Origin: Eutreptiella sp. 'Long Island Sound 2002'
Lineage: Eukaryota > Euglenozoa > Euglenophyceae > Eutreptiales > Eutreptiaceae
Length of the DNA: 64,000 nt
NCBI GenBank assembly: GCA_964036045.1
Contig: OZ038380.1
Location: 11,575,713 to 11,639,712 of the forward strand
Direction of reading: 5' to 3'
A program made the translations under genes and the position numbers. The notes under the pieces are model-generated. The model did no database searches. It saw only the letters and a list, made by a program, of their open reading frames with translations, and was not told the origin of the DNA. Positions 21,276 through 31,998 of the stretch are shown piece after piece; the stretch's first letter is position 1; every line of letters begins with the position of its first letter.

Positions 21276-21931
21276 AACCACATCCTTCTTCATTCCAAAC
21301 ATTGCACAACTTTAAAGTGTAGGTACCAATTAGAAATCTTATTGAATCTTTTTGTCCCCCGATGTATGACAACCCCCCTGATGAGCCCTATAAGCCCTCT
21401 CCTGATGTAAGCAATCGGGGTGGGGGCAAAATCACGTCGGAGCTGCCTTTGCCCCTGGGCTGAATATAGCCCCCCCCCCCCCCCCCGCCCTGCCCCCTCA
21501 CCCCACAATGATGATTCAGTCGACCAACTTTGACCAATCTTGAACGATTTTTGTTATTTTTGTCATTTTTGACCCCCAACCACAGATATCTTCATGCTCA
21601 TTCCGCTCATAAATTTGATGGGTCTCATAATTTTTTTGGGGAAAATTTTTGTTATCACACACCTGCAACAGGTGCAGAGTGTCTACAACATGTGCACTTT
21701 GTAAACCAACTGCACCCAGTGTCTAGAGACTTTACCTGCGTAAACGTGTATGTGCACAGTGTCCACAAACTGTGCGCAGTGGCTACATGTATGTACAGTG
21801 TCTATACAGACTCTACTCGGGTATAAATGAGCACAGGGTCTGAAAAGTGGAGCACAGTGTCTCCATGTATGCATGCACACACGTGTACGTGTATACGTGT
21901 ATACGCGTGTAAGTGCGCATCTGTGTATACC
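21276..21931. repeat. Intergenic; degenerate short tandem repeat
   Basis: From about 21660 to 21930 a loose repeat of GCACAGTGTCTAC-like and ACGTGTATACG-like steps recurs about every 30 bp. A 17-C run is at 21470-21486. No gene is supported. Confidence 0.45.
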
Positions 21932-22466
21932 GTATACGCCGAAACAGGCGCGCGCACACACACACATCTAAACAAACGACATTGTGTCTGGTGTGCGGCC
22001 ATTTTGTTGTGGTATGAACATTCACGGCAACGTGTCATGGTATTTACTCTGTTCGGCGTCCTGCTGTAGCTAGTGAGCCCTGGAAAGCTCAGTGCACTGT
22101 AATTGTCATGTCCATGTGGTTTGAAATACCTCGTGAAAAGCACTTGTAGTGCACCCCCCACCATGTATCACTGAAGAACACCGATGCATGCACAGCACGT
22201 TGGACACAGGACGGAAAGCATGCATCTGCACTCCCCCAAGCTCGAGGTTGGTCTGTTGCAACGTGGGTGAAATCTGCTGCTGCACAGGGCTGCTGGTACT
22301 TATCACGTGCAGCCCAAGATGTTGCTATGCACCACAGTGTAAGGACAAGAAGCTGGCTTGCCCCTCCAACGCTTGGCGCATTACATTGCTGAAGTCAAAC
22401 ATCAACAATTCAATGATTCTCTGCACTTGCATTGTTGCCATTGAACTGTTGAAGCCATTAAACAAT
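21932..22466 (+). repeat. Left direct repeat of the Penelope-like remnant
   Basis: About 535 bp, nearly identical to 23459-24003. Differences are few: an ATTCACGGCAACGTG segment here against an (ATC)n tract there, and a roughly 10-bp insertion near 23903 in the right copy. It carries no recognisable protein. Confidence 0.85.
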
Positions 22467-23277
22467 TGCCCCAATTTTGCTTGACCCGATTTATTGACGA
22501 TGGCTTCTGCATTCATCCCGATTGGTTTACAGTTAGCGCCCTGTTGCAATATCTCAATCAACTATACCCAGCACACTTACCCTTTAACATTGTGGGATCT
22601 TCACGCGGGGCGATGTCATCTACATGGATGTTCGCATCATGTGCCTGTTCCCGTTGCACACCTACATCGCTTTTAAGCCTACAAACACGGGATGCTACAT
22701 CCCATGGTCATCTGACACCCCACGCCACACTAAGGTAGGTTGGTTTATTGGGGAGCTGGTCAGGGCACTTCGTATCTGTTCCCACAAAGTGTATTTCAAC
22801 ATTTGCACAGCATTCTTTATCCGACGTCTCAAACGCCTGGACTACCCTACGGTGGCATTTTCCCCTTTACCTCGCCAGTGGGGTGACCGTCGATGCTATC
22901 TTGGTTAGTCTACTGAGAAAGGACGGGGCTCACGTACACCCATCCATGTGGTCCGGGTCTCCCATGCTTGCTCTGTCCCCATTGCCGTTTCCTCGATCGT
23001 CCAAACTATCCAAAGCAGGCTACGCCCACACATACCTGGTCTAAAACTCTTCACTATTTTACGTTCCAATGGCAATGTTCGCAAACGCCTACAGACTATG
23101 CCACACCCCGCTCTGATCAAGAGTGAGTTGCACATGCAGGCTGCACAGGAACTGAGCCAGTTGGCCTCTTTACTTTTGCATCCTGATAGGGTCGCTATGC
23201 CTCCTGGGGGAAACCAGTTTTTCTCTGAGTCATCCTCGGGGACGTCCTCAGGGGAGAATGTGTTCTTCTCTGAATAA
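22467..23277 (+). pseudogene. Penelope-like reverse transcriptase, 5'-truncated and frameshifted
   Basis: The fragment begins just before the catalytic motif LTRFIDDGF, the R-Y/F-I-D-D box. After a frame change near 22590-22620 it continues with DVIYMDVRI, AFKPTNTGCYIPW, SDTPRHTK, GWFIGELVRALRICS and a RRLKRLDYP end. The K-x-T-x-T-x-x-Y / S-x-x-P-x-H / R-x-x-R-I-C-S / L-x-x-x-x-Y-P pattern is typical of the RT thumb of Penelope-like elements. A third frame (22948-23277) adds a Ser/Glu-ending tail. No GIY-YIG nuclease is seen. Everything upstream of the FIDD box is missing, replaced by the left repeat. Confidence 0.65.
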
Positions 23278-23458
23278 CACTGCCCATTTTGAGTTGCTGA
23301 TAGTTTGCTCTTTGCCCCCCCCCTTTGTGGAGCCCCCCACCCAACCAACGCGTCCCCGAATTCAGGTGCCATTGCAGGTCATTGTGACTCGCGCGCACAT
23401 CTATTTGTCGTCAGACTGTATCACCTCATTTGTCTGGATCAAATTATTTCATCAAAAA

Positions 23459-24003
23459 GTATACGCCAAAACAGGCGCGCACACACACACATCTAAACAA
23501 ACGACATTGTGTCTGGTGTGCGGCCATTTTGTTGTGGTATGAACATGTCATCATCATCATCATGGTATTTACTCTGTTCGGCGTCCTGCTGTTGCTGGTG
23601 AGCCCTGGAAAGCTCAGTGCACTGTAATTGTCATGTCCATGTGGTTTGAAATACCTCGTGAAAAGCACTTGTAGTGCACCCCCCACCATGTATCACTGAA
23701 GAACACCGATGCATGCACAGCACGTTGGACATAGGACGGAAAGCATGCATCTGCACTCCCCCAAGCTCGAGGTTGGTCAGTTGCAACGTGGGTGAAATCT
23801 GCTGCTGCACAGGGCTGCTGGTACTTATCACGTGCAGCCCAAGATGTTGCTATGCACCACAGTGTAAGGACAAGAAGCTGGCTTGCCCTCCAACGCTTGG
23901 CGCACACTGCACATGAATTACATTGCTGAAGTCAAACATCAACAATTCAATGATTCTCTGCACTTGCATTGCTGCCATTGAACTGTTGAAGCCATTAAAC
24001 AAT
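23459..24003 (+). repeat. Right direct repeat of the Penelope-like remnant
   Basis: Partner of 21932-22466, 545 bp. It includes a short (ATC)n tract at about 23547-23563 that is absent from the left copy. Confidence 0.85.
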
Positions 24004-24662
24004 ATAATCTGAATGCGCTGGGAAACAAGTAATGGGTTGCGACACAGCACAAGGCTCTGCTGCTGCCTCAGAAAGAATATTAATGCGGCTTGCTGCAGTT
24101 CGCAGCATTGTGGTTGGAGTTTCAGCCACCGCCACAAATGGCTGCTAGACTTGAAGGCTTTTGGCATGGCAGGATCAGTGTGCCAAGAACCCAAAATTAT
24201 TTGGCTGCCGTGGGCAATCCTAGCCACAAACTCACAGCTGCTCCAACATGGGCCCCACCAAAAATGGCACAGACAAAAGCGGGGGGAAATTGCGGAAGAT
24301 CACACGCTTCGATATCCCCCCAATAGAGGTAAAGAGAATGTCTGTGTACTGGCCCTGGTGAGGGGTAAGTTGCCTATGAAAGAATGAAGTAAAGATTGGA
24401 GAGTGTAAGGCTTAGGCCTCACTGCACACCATAAGCAATAATACTTTCCCTCTGCGCTGTATAAAAGACATGGTAGAGACAGCCAAGAGCAAAATTGCCC
24501 TTGAAGGAGAGCGAAATATTGGTGAGTGTAATGCCCTCTACACATTATAAAGGAGATGGTAGGGACAGCCAAGAGCAAAGTTTCGCATGAATGGCTATGC
24601 ACCAGCAGTAAGCGATGCAAGAAAGTGCCCCACACAAAAGCTCATGGCGACATAATAGACTC
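24004..24662. other. 3' flank of the asparagine synthetase gene
   Basis: No gene is supported. A local duplication is present: ATGGTAGAGACAGCCAAGAGC at 24469-24489 and a near copy at 24554-24575. Confidence 0.4.
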
Positions 24663-27087
24663 TTACTGGCGGTTGAAGTCATCGGCTGCAACATGGACAC
24701 CACTCACTGCACGGCCAGAGATATCACTGGGGCCCTCCTGCCATGCAGCGTGCCATGACACCGCCTCAGGAGTGGAGCACGCAATGCTCTTGCCAGATGG
24801 CACTACTGCAATGGAGTTGTGCTTTGTGGCCTCTCGCTTGCAATAATGCTCCTCAAAAAGCTTGCGCAGCAGGTAGTACTCCTTGTTTTCAGGGGTCTCC
24901 ACTGGGAACCTCTCGGCACGCTTGGCGAATTCCGCATCCGAAATCTCTTGGTCCGCATAGCTGCGCAGGCCTGTGGCGAGGATGGCATGCATGCATTGGC
25001 TCAGCAGATCACGCTTGCAATTCCTGACGGGAGCCTCGTGAGAAGTGCGTGGGCAGACGGGGAGCTGTGGTGAGACTTGGGGCATTTTACTCAGCTCCGG
25101 GTTGTGTTGCGTTGTGTTGCATTACTTACGAGCAGATCAGCACACACCATCGACCCAATCATAGCCAACTCCATCAGAGAACTGCTCCTTCTGGCGCCAG
25201 AGAACGTTTTCAGGCAGGTACGGCCTCTTGGTGTCATCAAAAGCCTTGCGCAGGATATACTTCTCCAATCGGGGGTGCACGCCATCGGGCCTACAGTGGA
25301 AGGCAGTGCAAAACAGTCGTATCAACAGGCCAAAATAACGATTGCCTCATCGACCCCAACCCCCTGTCACCATTACCTGAGCCCTCACCTACCCCCTGCT
25401 CCCATCACCCGGACCCATTGTGGGCAACGCACCCACCGAACAGTGGGCGCATCGCTCAGTGCGCATAGCGTGTGTGTGGCGGGCGCATAGTCCGCGCGTG
25501 GAAAGGGCAAAATGTGCGCAAAGAGTCCACATTCGGGCGTCTTAGTGGGTGTTCAGTGCACATGGAAGGCAGTGCACAAGAGCCAGTCGTGTGGACAAGC
25601 CCTTAGGGATCGCCTACTCTACCCCTACCCCGATCCCCCCTTCACTCCATCCCTGACCGAGCTGGTCCCTTTGGCCATGTGATGGCCATGCCCTTGGCAA
25701 CCCTTCCTGCATATGCCTCAGGGATAAAGGGGCTCAGGTGCCAGGAACACCTCTCATCGAGGTTGATCATCTTCTCCCTGGGGTCGATGTCCATGCACAC
25801 GTCAAGGAACGCTTTGTCCAGGAACGGAACACGTCCCTCCAGACCCCAGGCCTGTGTTGCTTTGTTGGCCCGCAGCACATCCCACTGATGAAGTCGCGTC
25901 GTCTTACGGACCAGTTCCTCCTGCATTTCCACGGGCCCTGGGGCCTTGTGGAAGTACAGGTACCCACCGAAAATCTCGTCTGCACCCTCGCCAGAGAGCA
26001 CCATCTTGACCCCCAGGGCCTTGATCTTGCGGGAGAGAAGGTACATCGGAACGGCAGCACGGACCTGGTGCCACGTCTCCAGATGCCAGATCAGGTCAGG
26101 CAAAGCGTCCAAGGCCTCTTCCACCGTGAAAGTGAACTCATGATGAATCGTGTCAAGGTGGTCAGCCACTGCTCTGGCAGCCCTCAAGTCAGGGGCATTC
26201 TTGATGCCAATGGAGAAGGTGTGCATACGGGGGGCCCACCTCAGCATGTTGAATGCCTCAACGCCGTGGCGAACAGCAATGGAGGCGATGAGCGAGCTGT
26301 CCAACCCACCAGACAGCAGAACACCACAGGGAACGTCAGTCATCAGACGCTTGATCACGGCCTTGATCAGGGTCGTCTTGATTCGGCCGTAATCAGCCTC
26401 AGCCTTTGGCATATGCCCGGGGTTCATCCAGATGGGGTTGTACCACCGCACCAATTCACCGTTGATGAAGGCGTGACCTGGAGGGAATTCTTGGTAGGTT
26501 TCGCAGTCGTCGATGAGGCACTTCATTTCAGAGGCAAACCAAACAGAGCCATCAGCCCCATGGCCCCAGTAAAGAGGGCAGATGCCCATGTGGTCACGTG
26601 CCGCAACGATGTTAGGCTCCCCTTTGCTGCGGCTGTCGATGAGGACAAAGGCGAACATGCCATCCAACATGGGGACCATACGTTCACCAAACTGCCAGTA
26701 CAAGAGACCCACAATTTCAGAGTCACTGGCACTGGAGAGCAGCTTGTGCAAATAAAACTGACTCTTCAGCTTTGCGTGATTGTAAATCTCGCCATTCACC
26801 ATCCACACAATTTGCCCTTCGGAGTTGTCAGACTTACTCGATGTTGGAGACATGGGCTCGGCCGCCAGCCTTGGGTCATTGGCCTTCAAGTAGAAAGGTT
26901 GATCGGCGCTCTCCTCAGGGGCAACAATCGCCAAGCGCTCATGGCACAAGTAGTGCTTGTCATCAACAATGGCAATGCTGTTCCAGTCAGGTCCGCGGTG
27001 CCTGAGACGCTTGGAAAGGGCAAGCAGCCGCTTCCGATTCTGAATCGGACATCCGGTCACGTTGCAGGCGGCGAGAATTCCACACAT
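24663..27087 (-). CDS. ASNS: Asparagine synthetase (glutamine-hydrolysing), three exons
   Basis: Makes asparagine from aspartate, glutamine and ATP. Exons on the minus strand: 25751-27087, 25148-25290, 24663-24970. Introns (460 and 177 bp) are GT-AG, and joining them gives an in-frame 595-aa protein. Met1 is followed by the nucleophile Cys2 (MCGIL), which fixes the start. The glutaminase domain shows RHRGPDW (29-35), HERL (49-52) and NGEIYNH (98-104). The synthetase domain has the PP-loop LLSGGLDSS (257-265) and [19 protein letters not shown]. The [11 protein letters not shown] block is in exon 2, and CSTPEAVSW and SGRAVSGVH lie in exon 3. A roughly 20-residue Ser/Pro-rich insert (72-92) is longer than usual. 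A TTTTTCAG before the ATG suggests an intron in the 5' leader. Cytosolic; closest in style to plant ASN. Confidence 0.97.
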
Positions 27088-28930
27088 GTTGAAGTCCTGT
27101 GTCGACTGAAAAATGATGAGCACACATGGATTCCAGAACACTATGCTTTGGCCCAGCATGAGCTTCTCTCACAACTGCCCACAGTCTGTGGTCAAGGGCA
27201 GCCAAATACACAACACGTGTGAAGGCCTAAATCAAACGGCATTCGCTTCCCCTCTGCACGACATCGTGTCTTGGTGCACTGGTGGACAGGTAACGCTGTG
27301 GTATCATGGGGCTTGGCATTCGTCACTGCACTTCGCTACCACATTGATCTAGTCTGGGCATGCAGCTTTGGTGGGATTCTTTACAGCCGGCATCCTTTGC
27401 ACGACAGGGTCTGGGTCACAGCCACATCAATACTTCCCTTCGTTGCAGTGGCTGATAAGTGTAATTGATAGGAACCAACACCCCACATGTCCCTCCTGAG
27501 GCCACCAGCAGGTGGAGCAAACTTTTGTTGGGACTGCAAAGCAGTTTGGAGCAGAGATGTTCACATTGATTTGAATATTGAGACCTGAAAAAAACCTGCA
27601 TGTCCCATGCAAAGCAAGGCATAACACGCCCCACCAACGTTGGTCTGTGATGGCGATCCAGTTCCTGGTACAGAGCTTAGAGCTTGTTTTTGGACAGAAG
27701 TGTGCCTCAATGTCATGCAATATTTCTGCACAACTTAAAACCAGTTTTTGTGAAGAATCACCCAAAGAGACCGGCTGTTTGCTTCAGTTCAGACTTTGGT
27801 TCCCTTAGTTTTCAGCAATTCGGTGAAACCTCTAGTAATCTCCAGCATACCTTGGGCTACCTCCTGCATCCCTCACCCCAACCTCCAAAAAGCCTACAAC
27901 AACCTCCAGTACACCAGTACAACCTTCAGCAACCTCCAGGGACCTCCATTGCAACCTCCAGCAACTTCCAGCACCCTGCACCACGTTTTCAGAATTTGTT
28001 TTGGAAGGCAATTCACAAAGGGGGTGCCCTGGCACTACGCGTCCCCTTTGAAGAGTTCCCAAGCACACCCCTTCCAAACGCGCTTAGATCACCCCTGCCT
28101 TAGGAGCATGTCCCACTGTAGACCCTGGGAGACCTCCTTCAGTGGGGGCCGGAGGTGGTCCATCTTGCACGACTAAGGGTGGGACGATGAACCCAGGGGT
28201 GCTAGGTATGGCCCTCTAGCATAGCCCCGCTGCCGACCGTCTCGGGATGACGGCATGGTACGTCTTGGCTAGCACGAAGGATCCTTGGCGTTGATCAAGC
28301 CCGTGAGGTCACCTTCGATTATAGTACTTGGACATGATACAGCACTTGGAGAGGATGCTGCATTGTCCCTCGGCCTTGATCATGATCTTGTCCCACATCA
28401 GCCGCGCCTGCTCGGGGTCGCCATGATGGGGGGAAAACAACATGGATACATCACCTCTGCCTTCTCGAGGTCCAATGGTGGGGAGAAATCAACCTAGGAA
28501 AGAGTGGATGGGGTGGAAATGAGCAAAAGAGTGTGAAACAGGGTGGAAATGGGTGAAACTAAGTGAAAATCCAAAAATGCCATAACCCCAACGTGGAAGA
28601 AGTATCAAAACCTACTCGGAAACAACAATGATGCCCCCCTAGGGGGCGTTTTCGCACAACGCGGGCACAGCGCGCGCACAACGCCAATTATTACGGTGAT
28701 TATCCAGGTAACAACCCTGAAAACCACCCACCTGCTGAAGCATGCACAATCAATTCAAAACTCAAAAATTCAAACATCTAATGCTTGCCATGGGTCCCAG
28801 GGACCTAAATTGTGCCCCCTATAGCCCCGTCCACTGCAGCATTCAATGACGTCCTTTCAATCTTCTGAACTTACCGAACTCCCAGTGGCGGAGAGCAGCC
28901 AACTTTTCGCACAGCGCGTGCGCAGCGCAC
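27088..28930. other. Intergenic with a CAACCTCCAG minisatellite
   Basis: No gene is supported. A degenerate (AACCTCCAGC)n tract runs over about 27838-27985 and recurs at 29080-29310. GGGGGTGCCCTGGCACTACGCG at 28020 and GGGGGCGTTTTCGCACAACGCG at 28644 look like R4-type element ends. Confidence 0.4.
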
Positions 28931-28949
28931 GCACAGCGCACGGTGCGCC

Positions 28950-29310
28950 CCCCTAGTATCACAAGATATGGGTCTCTAGTACGGCCACACGCCCAAATAG
29001 TTGCACTGCGCTTGCACTGTGCACGCATTGCGCTAAGTGCGCCCCCAAACAGTTGAAAAAAACATCCTCCAGCAGCTGCTAGCAACCTCGAGTGCAACCT
29101 CCGGCAACCTCCAGTCTCTCACAACCTCAACATCAGCCAACCTCCACCATCCTGCACGGCATCCTCTGCCAGACTCCAGCAAGATGCAGTGCAACTTGGT
29201 ACAACCTCCAGCAACCTCCAGTGCAACCTGCACCACAACCTCCAACCTCCAGCACCCTCTGCAACTGCAACCTCCAATAATGCCCAGCAACCTCTGCCAA
29301 CCTGCATTGC
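28950..29310 (+). repeat. R4 copy plus second CAACCTCCAG minisatellite
   Basis: 28957-29048 matches the R4 copies at 8645 and 9345 (TATGGGTCTCTAGTACGGCC ... GCACTGCGC ... CGCCCCC). It is followed by a degenerate 10-bp minisatellite (CAACCTCCAG) to about 29310, similar to 27838-27985. Confidence 0.6.
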
Positions 29311-30856
29311 ATCGTTTGTGCTAGCCAGGGCGGGTGGCCGGTCCTTCACGTCGCAAGACCCCGCAGCAGCTGAAGACCCCGCATACTGCCAGAAGTGCCA
29401 TTGAAAGGCACTGATGAGGCCCTCCAGTGTGCTACTCTTGGGATCCAAAAGCACTCTATGGTGCTGCAACGCTACAGGAGTTCATTGGCAACATTCGAGA
29501 TTCCTGGCTAAGCTCATGGATTCTTGCAGTGCAGATAAACATCAATTGTCTGGCTTGTGCTAAGTGTACGTATCAGCCCTGCTTTTCTGCTGCTATGGCC
29601 TCCGCCTTCGTGATTTCAGGTTGCGTGGGTATTTCTGCATAAAAGGTGGGGATTCACATTTTTCTCAGCTTTCTTTTACATTCGTTTTGCTGTGGTCTGA
29701 TGGTGGAGACTGCTCTTGGCGATAACCATGCCGCTTATCAACGCAGTAATCAATTTTGCTGATTACAGTAATGACTGGACCAGAGAAAATAATGGCATTG
29801 GGTCACGGAAAATGATGCCACCTCTTGTGCTGTGCTGTGTGCAACAAGAGCAACACACAAGCCCAGCACTCCTTAGGTGGCTGCAAAAACCACTGTGCTG
29901 TGAATGACCTGTGCCTCAGCAGCAGGGAAACGTAGGGCTGGGCGATTGTGGTGACATGAATGGATACACATGCTGCCCCCCACTCAGACGCTTGGCGTCT
30001 TTGGAACCACCGGAAAGGACACAATGCCAGCCAACCACAGACAGACACGGCAACCTCATGTGCTGAGCGTCGGCCTGGCAGGTTCAAGCAGCAAATGCAG
30101 TGCAGATGCACATGGGAACATCAAAATCGCACGTTGCTCCTTCCACAACAGAAGACATGTCCAACAACCCCTAAACTCCAAAGTTCAAACACCCCTGGAC
30201 GCTTGGTGGTACTTACCAGTAGTCACTGACCAGCAGAGGGCAGGTGCAGCACAACTCCAGTGGGACAGATGCTGCCCGAAAAGCCCCTGCGGCAAGCTTG
30301 AACACCCCTCCCTTGTACTGAGCAGCATACACCCTGGGCCTGGCTGGGGTACCTTTGTTGTTGCTGTCATGGCATCACCGTTTTCCAGACAAAGGTGCAG
30401 GTGCACATGCAAAGGAAGACCGGAAAATGACTCAAATATCCCCAGTCCCATCGCTGACCATAGGACATAGCCAAAAAAATGTATTTCCCCACCCCGCTCT
30501 TGCGAGGACAACAGTAAACCATGTCAATGGAGACGTATCGAAGTCCCCCACTGAAGCAGGCCTGCAAGGCTCACCTTCTGGTTACAGGGGCCACAGATGG
30601 GCACCCCAGCGAAAATCTGCAAAACAAAGAATACAAACGCTTGAAATGCTCCACCGCGCAGCCTTTTCCAGAAGTCTACTGCATGCAAAACTTCTGCGAA
30701 TGCTTGGGTGCAGCCTTGCGGGCACCCTGGGGCAGGCTGTAGTGCAGCAAGGGAACAAGAAATAACTTGATTTTCATTGACAACCAGGAACAGCAACCAC
30801 CAAATTGCAAATAACACCTCGTGCTGTTCTGACAAGGGCGTTATTCTTGCAAGGAG

Positions 30857-30894
<38 letters not shown>

Positions 30895-31136
30895 AAATCC
30901 AAGCACAATGTCATGCTGGTGGGCACCAATCAGACAGACAGCTCGTATTGGCATGGGATTCTGTCCCACTCAAATGTTAATCATGTGCATTTTGGGGCTG
31001 GATGCTCCGAGGTGACCAACGTTTATGATTCTGTGACAAATCAACCTCATACATGAACATTCAAAATCCAAATCATGGTCATTGTTTACCTGGGGTGGAC
31101 AGGCTTTCAATTGAGGGGGGGGGGGGGGTCGATAGA
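29311..31136. other. Intergenic with a TG microsatellite
   Basis: No supported gene. A pure (TG)n tract spans 30860-30892. A 14-G run is at 31115-31128. Confidence 0.4.
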
Positions 31137-31814
31137 GGGGGAATGTTTGCCCTGCGCGCGCCCGGCGCGCTACTTTTCTATTAACTATCCCGACTTCAGC
31201 CCCAGATTTACCCTCTCATGGAGAAGCCCCCCACTGCACACCTTCCCTACAAAGCACGTTGCATAATAAAGCAATATCTGTGAATTCAGCAACTCCAACT
31301 GTCATCTGTATTGTACTTAACAAACAACATTGGTCCCACAAGTGTGGGTGTCAATACATTCAGTACAATAGTGCTCCTTACACTCATCACAACTTGCAAC
31401 GGTGGAGCGCTTCTGGCAACACAACACACGGCAACATTATATGGATTTGCCCCTTAGCCCCCGGGACATCAGCAGATGATTTGATTTGGGATGGGTATGG
31501 ACCTTCTCGTACCCGAGGTGATTTCTTTGATTTTGAAGTTGGGGGCCATGATGGTGCTTATAAAGGCCAGATTCATGTCATTGTGCCTCTCATTGGAAGA
31601 AAGAATGGCACTTTGACACCCCGCCAACAATGTTACAATGACGTGCACGGGTGGTATAGGGCACGCATTGAGCAGCTGTTTGCTCGGTTGTGGCACGCAA
31701 GATGAGGCAGAGGATGAGGCAGAAGTGTGCCAACATATCAACAGCAACAGTCCACCGGTAGGGCACGGGTCACAAAAGATGCCCGGCGCGCGCCCGGCGC
31801 GCTAACGTTCCCCC
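31137..31814 (+). mobile_element. PIF/Harbinger-like element with transposase remnant
   Basis: The left end GGGGGAATGTTTGCCC (31137) and the right end, read in reverse, GGGGGAACGTTAGCGCG (31814) form imperfect inverted repeats. GCGCGCCCGGCGCGC stretches lie just inside both. The left 130 bp match the MITE at 20906-21272. The flanks (AGA / ACA) do not give a clean TTA duplication. It holds the transposase fragment described next and probably represents the larger relative of that MITE. Confidence 0.55.
31259..31705 (+). pseudogene. PIF/Harbinger-type DDE transposase, C-terminal fragment
   Basis: A 148-aa frame. The part from about 31340 carries an IIWICPLAPGTSADDLIW stretch (the G-x-I...P-G-x-x-x-D block around the second metal-binding region). 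Next come GGHDGAYKG (the G-D-x-x-Y equivalent), a LTPRQQCYND stretch, and WYRARIEQLFARLW with the catalytic Glu. These match the end of DDE_Tnp_4 transposases. The first Asp region and the Myb-like partner are absent, so the gene is truncated or has unrecognised upstream exons. Confidence 0.6.
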
Positions 31815-31998
31815 ACAGCCCCCTGGCTAGACCCCCCCCAAAGGGGCTCAATTGATGGGAACCCCAATCCAACCAAGACTGACCCCCGGGCCTCGGAGGT
31901 GACCCAGACACAAAAATCAGCAAAAATTAAAATGAGATTTTTGGAATCAGTGCGTCGAGGGGGCTCAGAAAAGTCATCATTTGCCATATATTTTGGTG
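31815..31998 (+). repeat. Dispersed repeat R7, copy 1
   Basis: AAAGGGGCTCAATTGA, AAGACTGACCCCCGGG, CGGAGGTGACCCAGAC and GATTTTTGGAATCAG...TTCAGAAAAGTCA-like sequence matches 37075-37262 inside the CRAL-TRIO intron. It lies directly against the right end of the Harbinger-like element. Confidence 0.75.

Larger units (their letters stand above)
21932..24003 (+). mobile_element. Penelope-like retroelement remnant between 0.54-kb direct repeats
   Basis: Two near-identical direct repeats, 21932-22466 and 23459-24003, both begin GTATACGCC and end CATTAAACAAT. Between them is the C-terminal half of a reverse transcriptase with Penelope-type motifs. Penelope-like elements often have LTR-like repeats (pLTRs) and 5'-truncated partial tandems, which fits. 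The ends are not TG...CA and there is no obvious primer-binding site, which argues against an LTR retrotransposon. No clear target-site duplication was found. Confidence 0.6.

Noticed and set aside
21932-24003. LTR retrotransposon
   Set aside because: The direct repeats lack TG...CA ends and a primer-binding site, and the RT motifs are Penelope-like.
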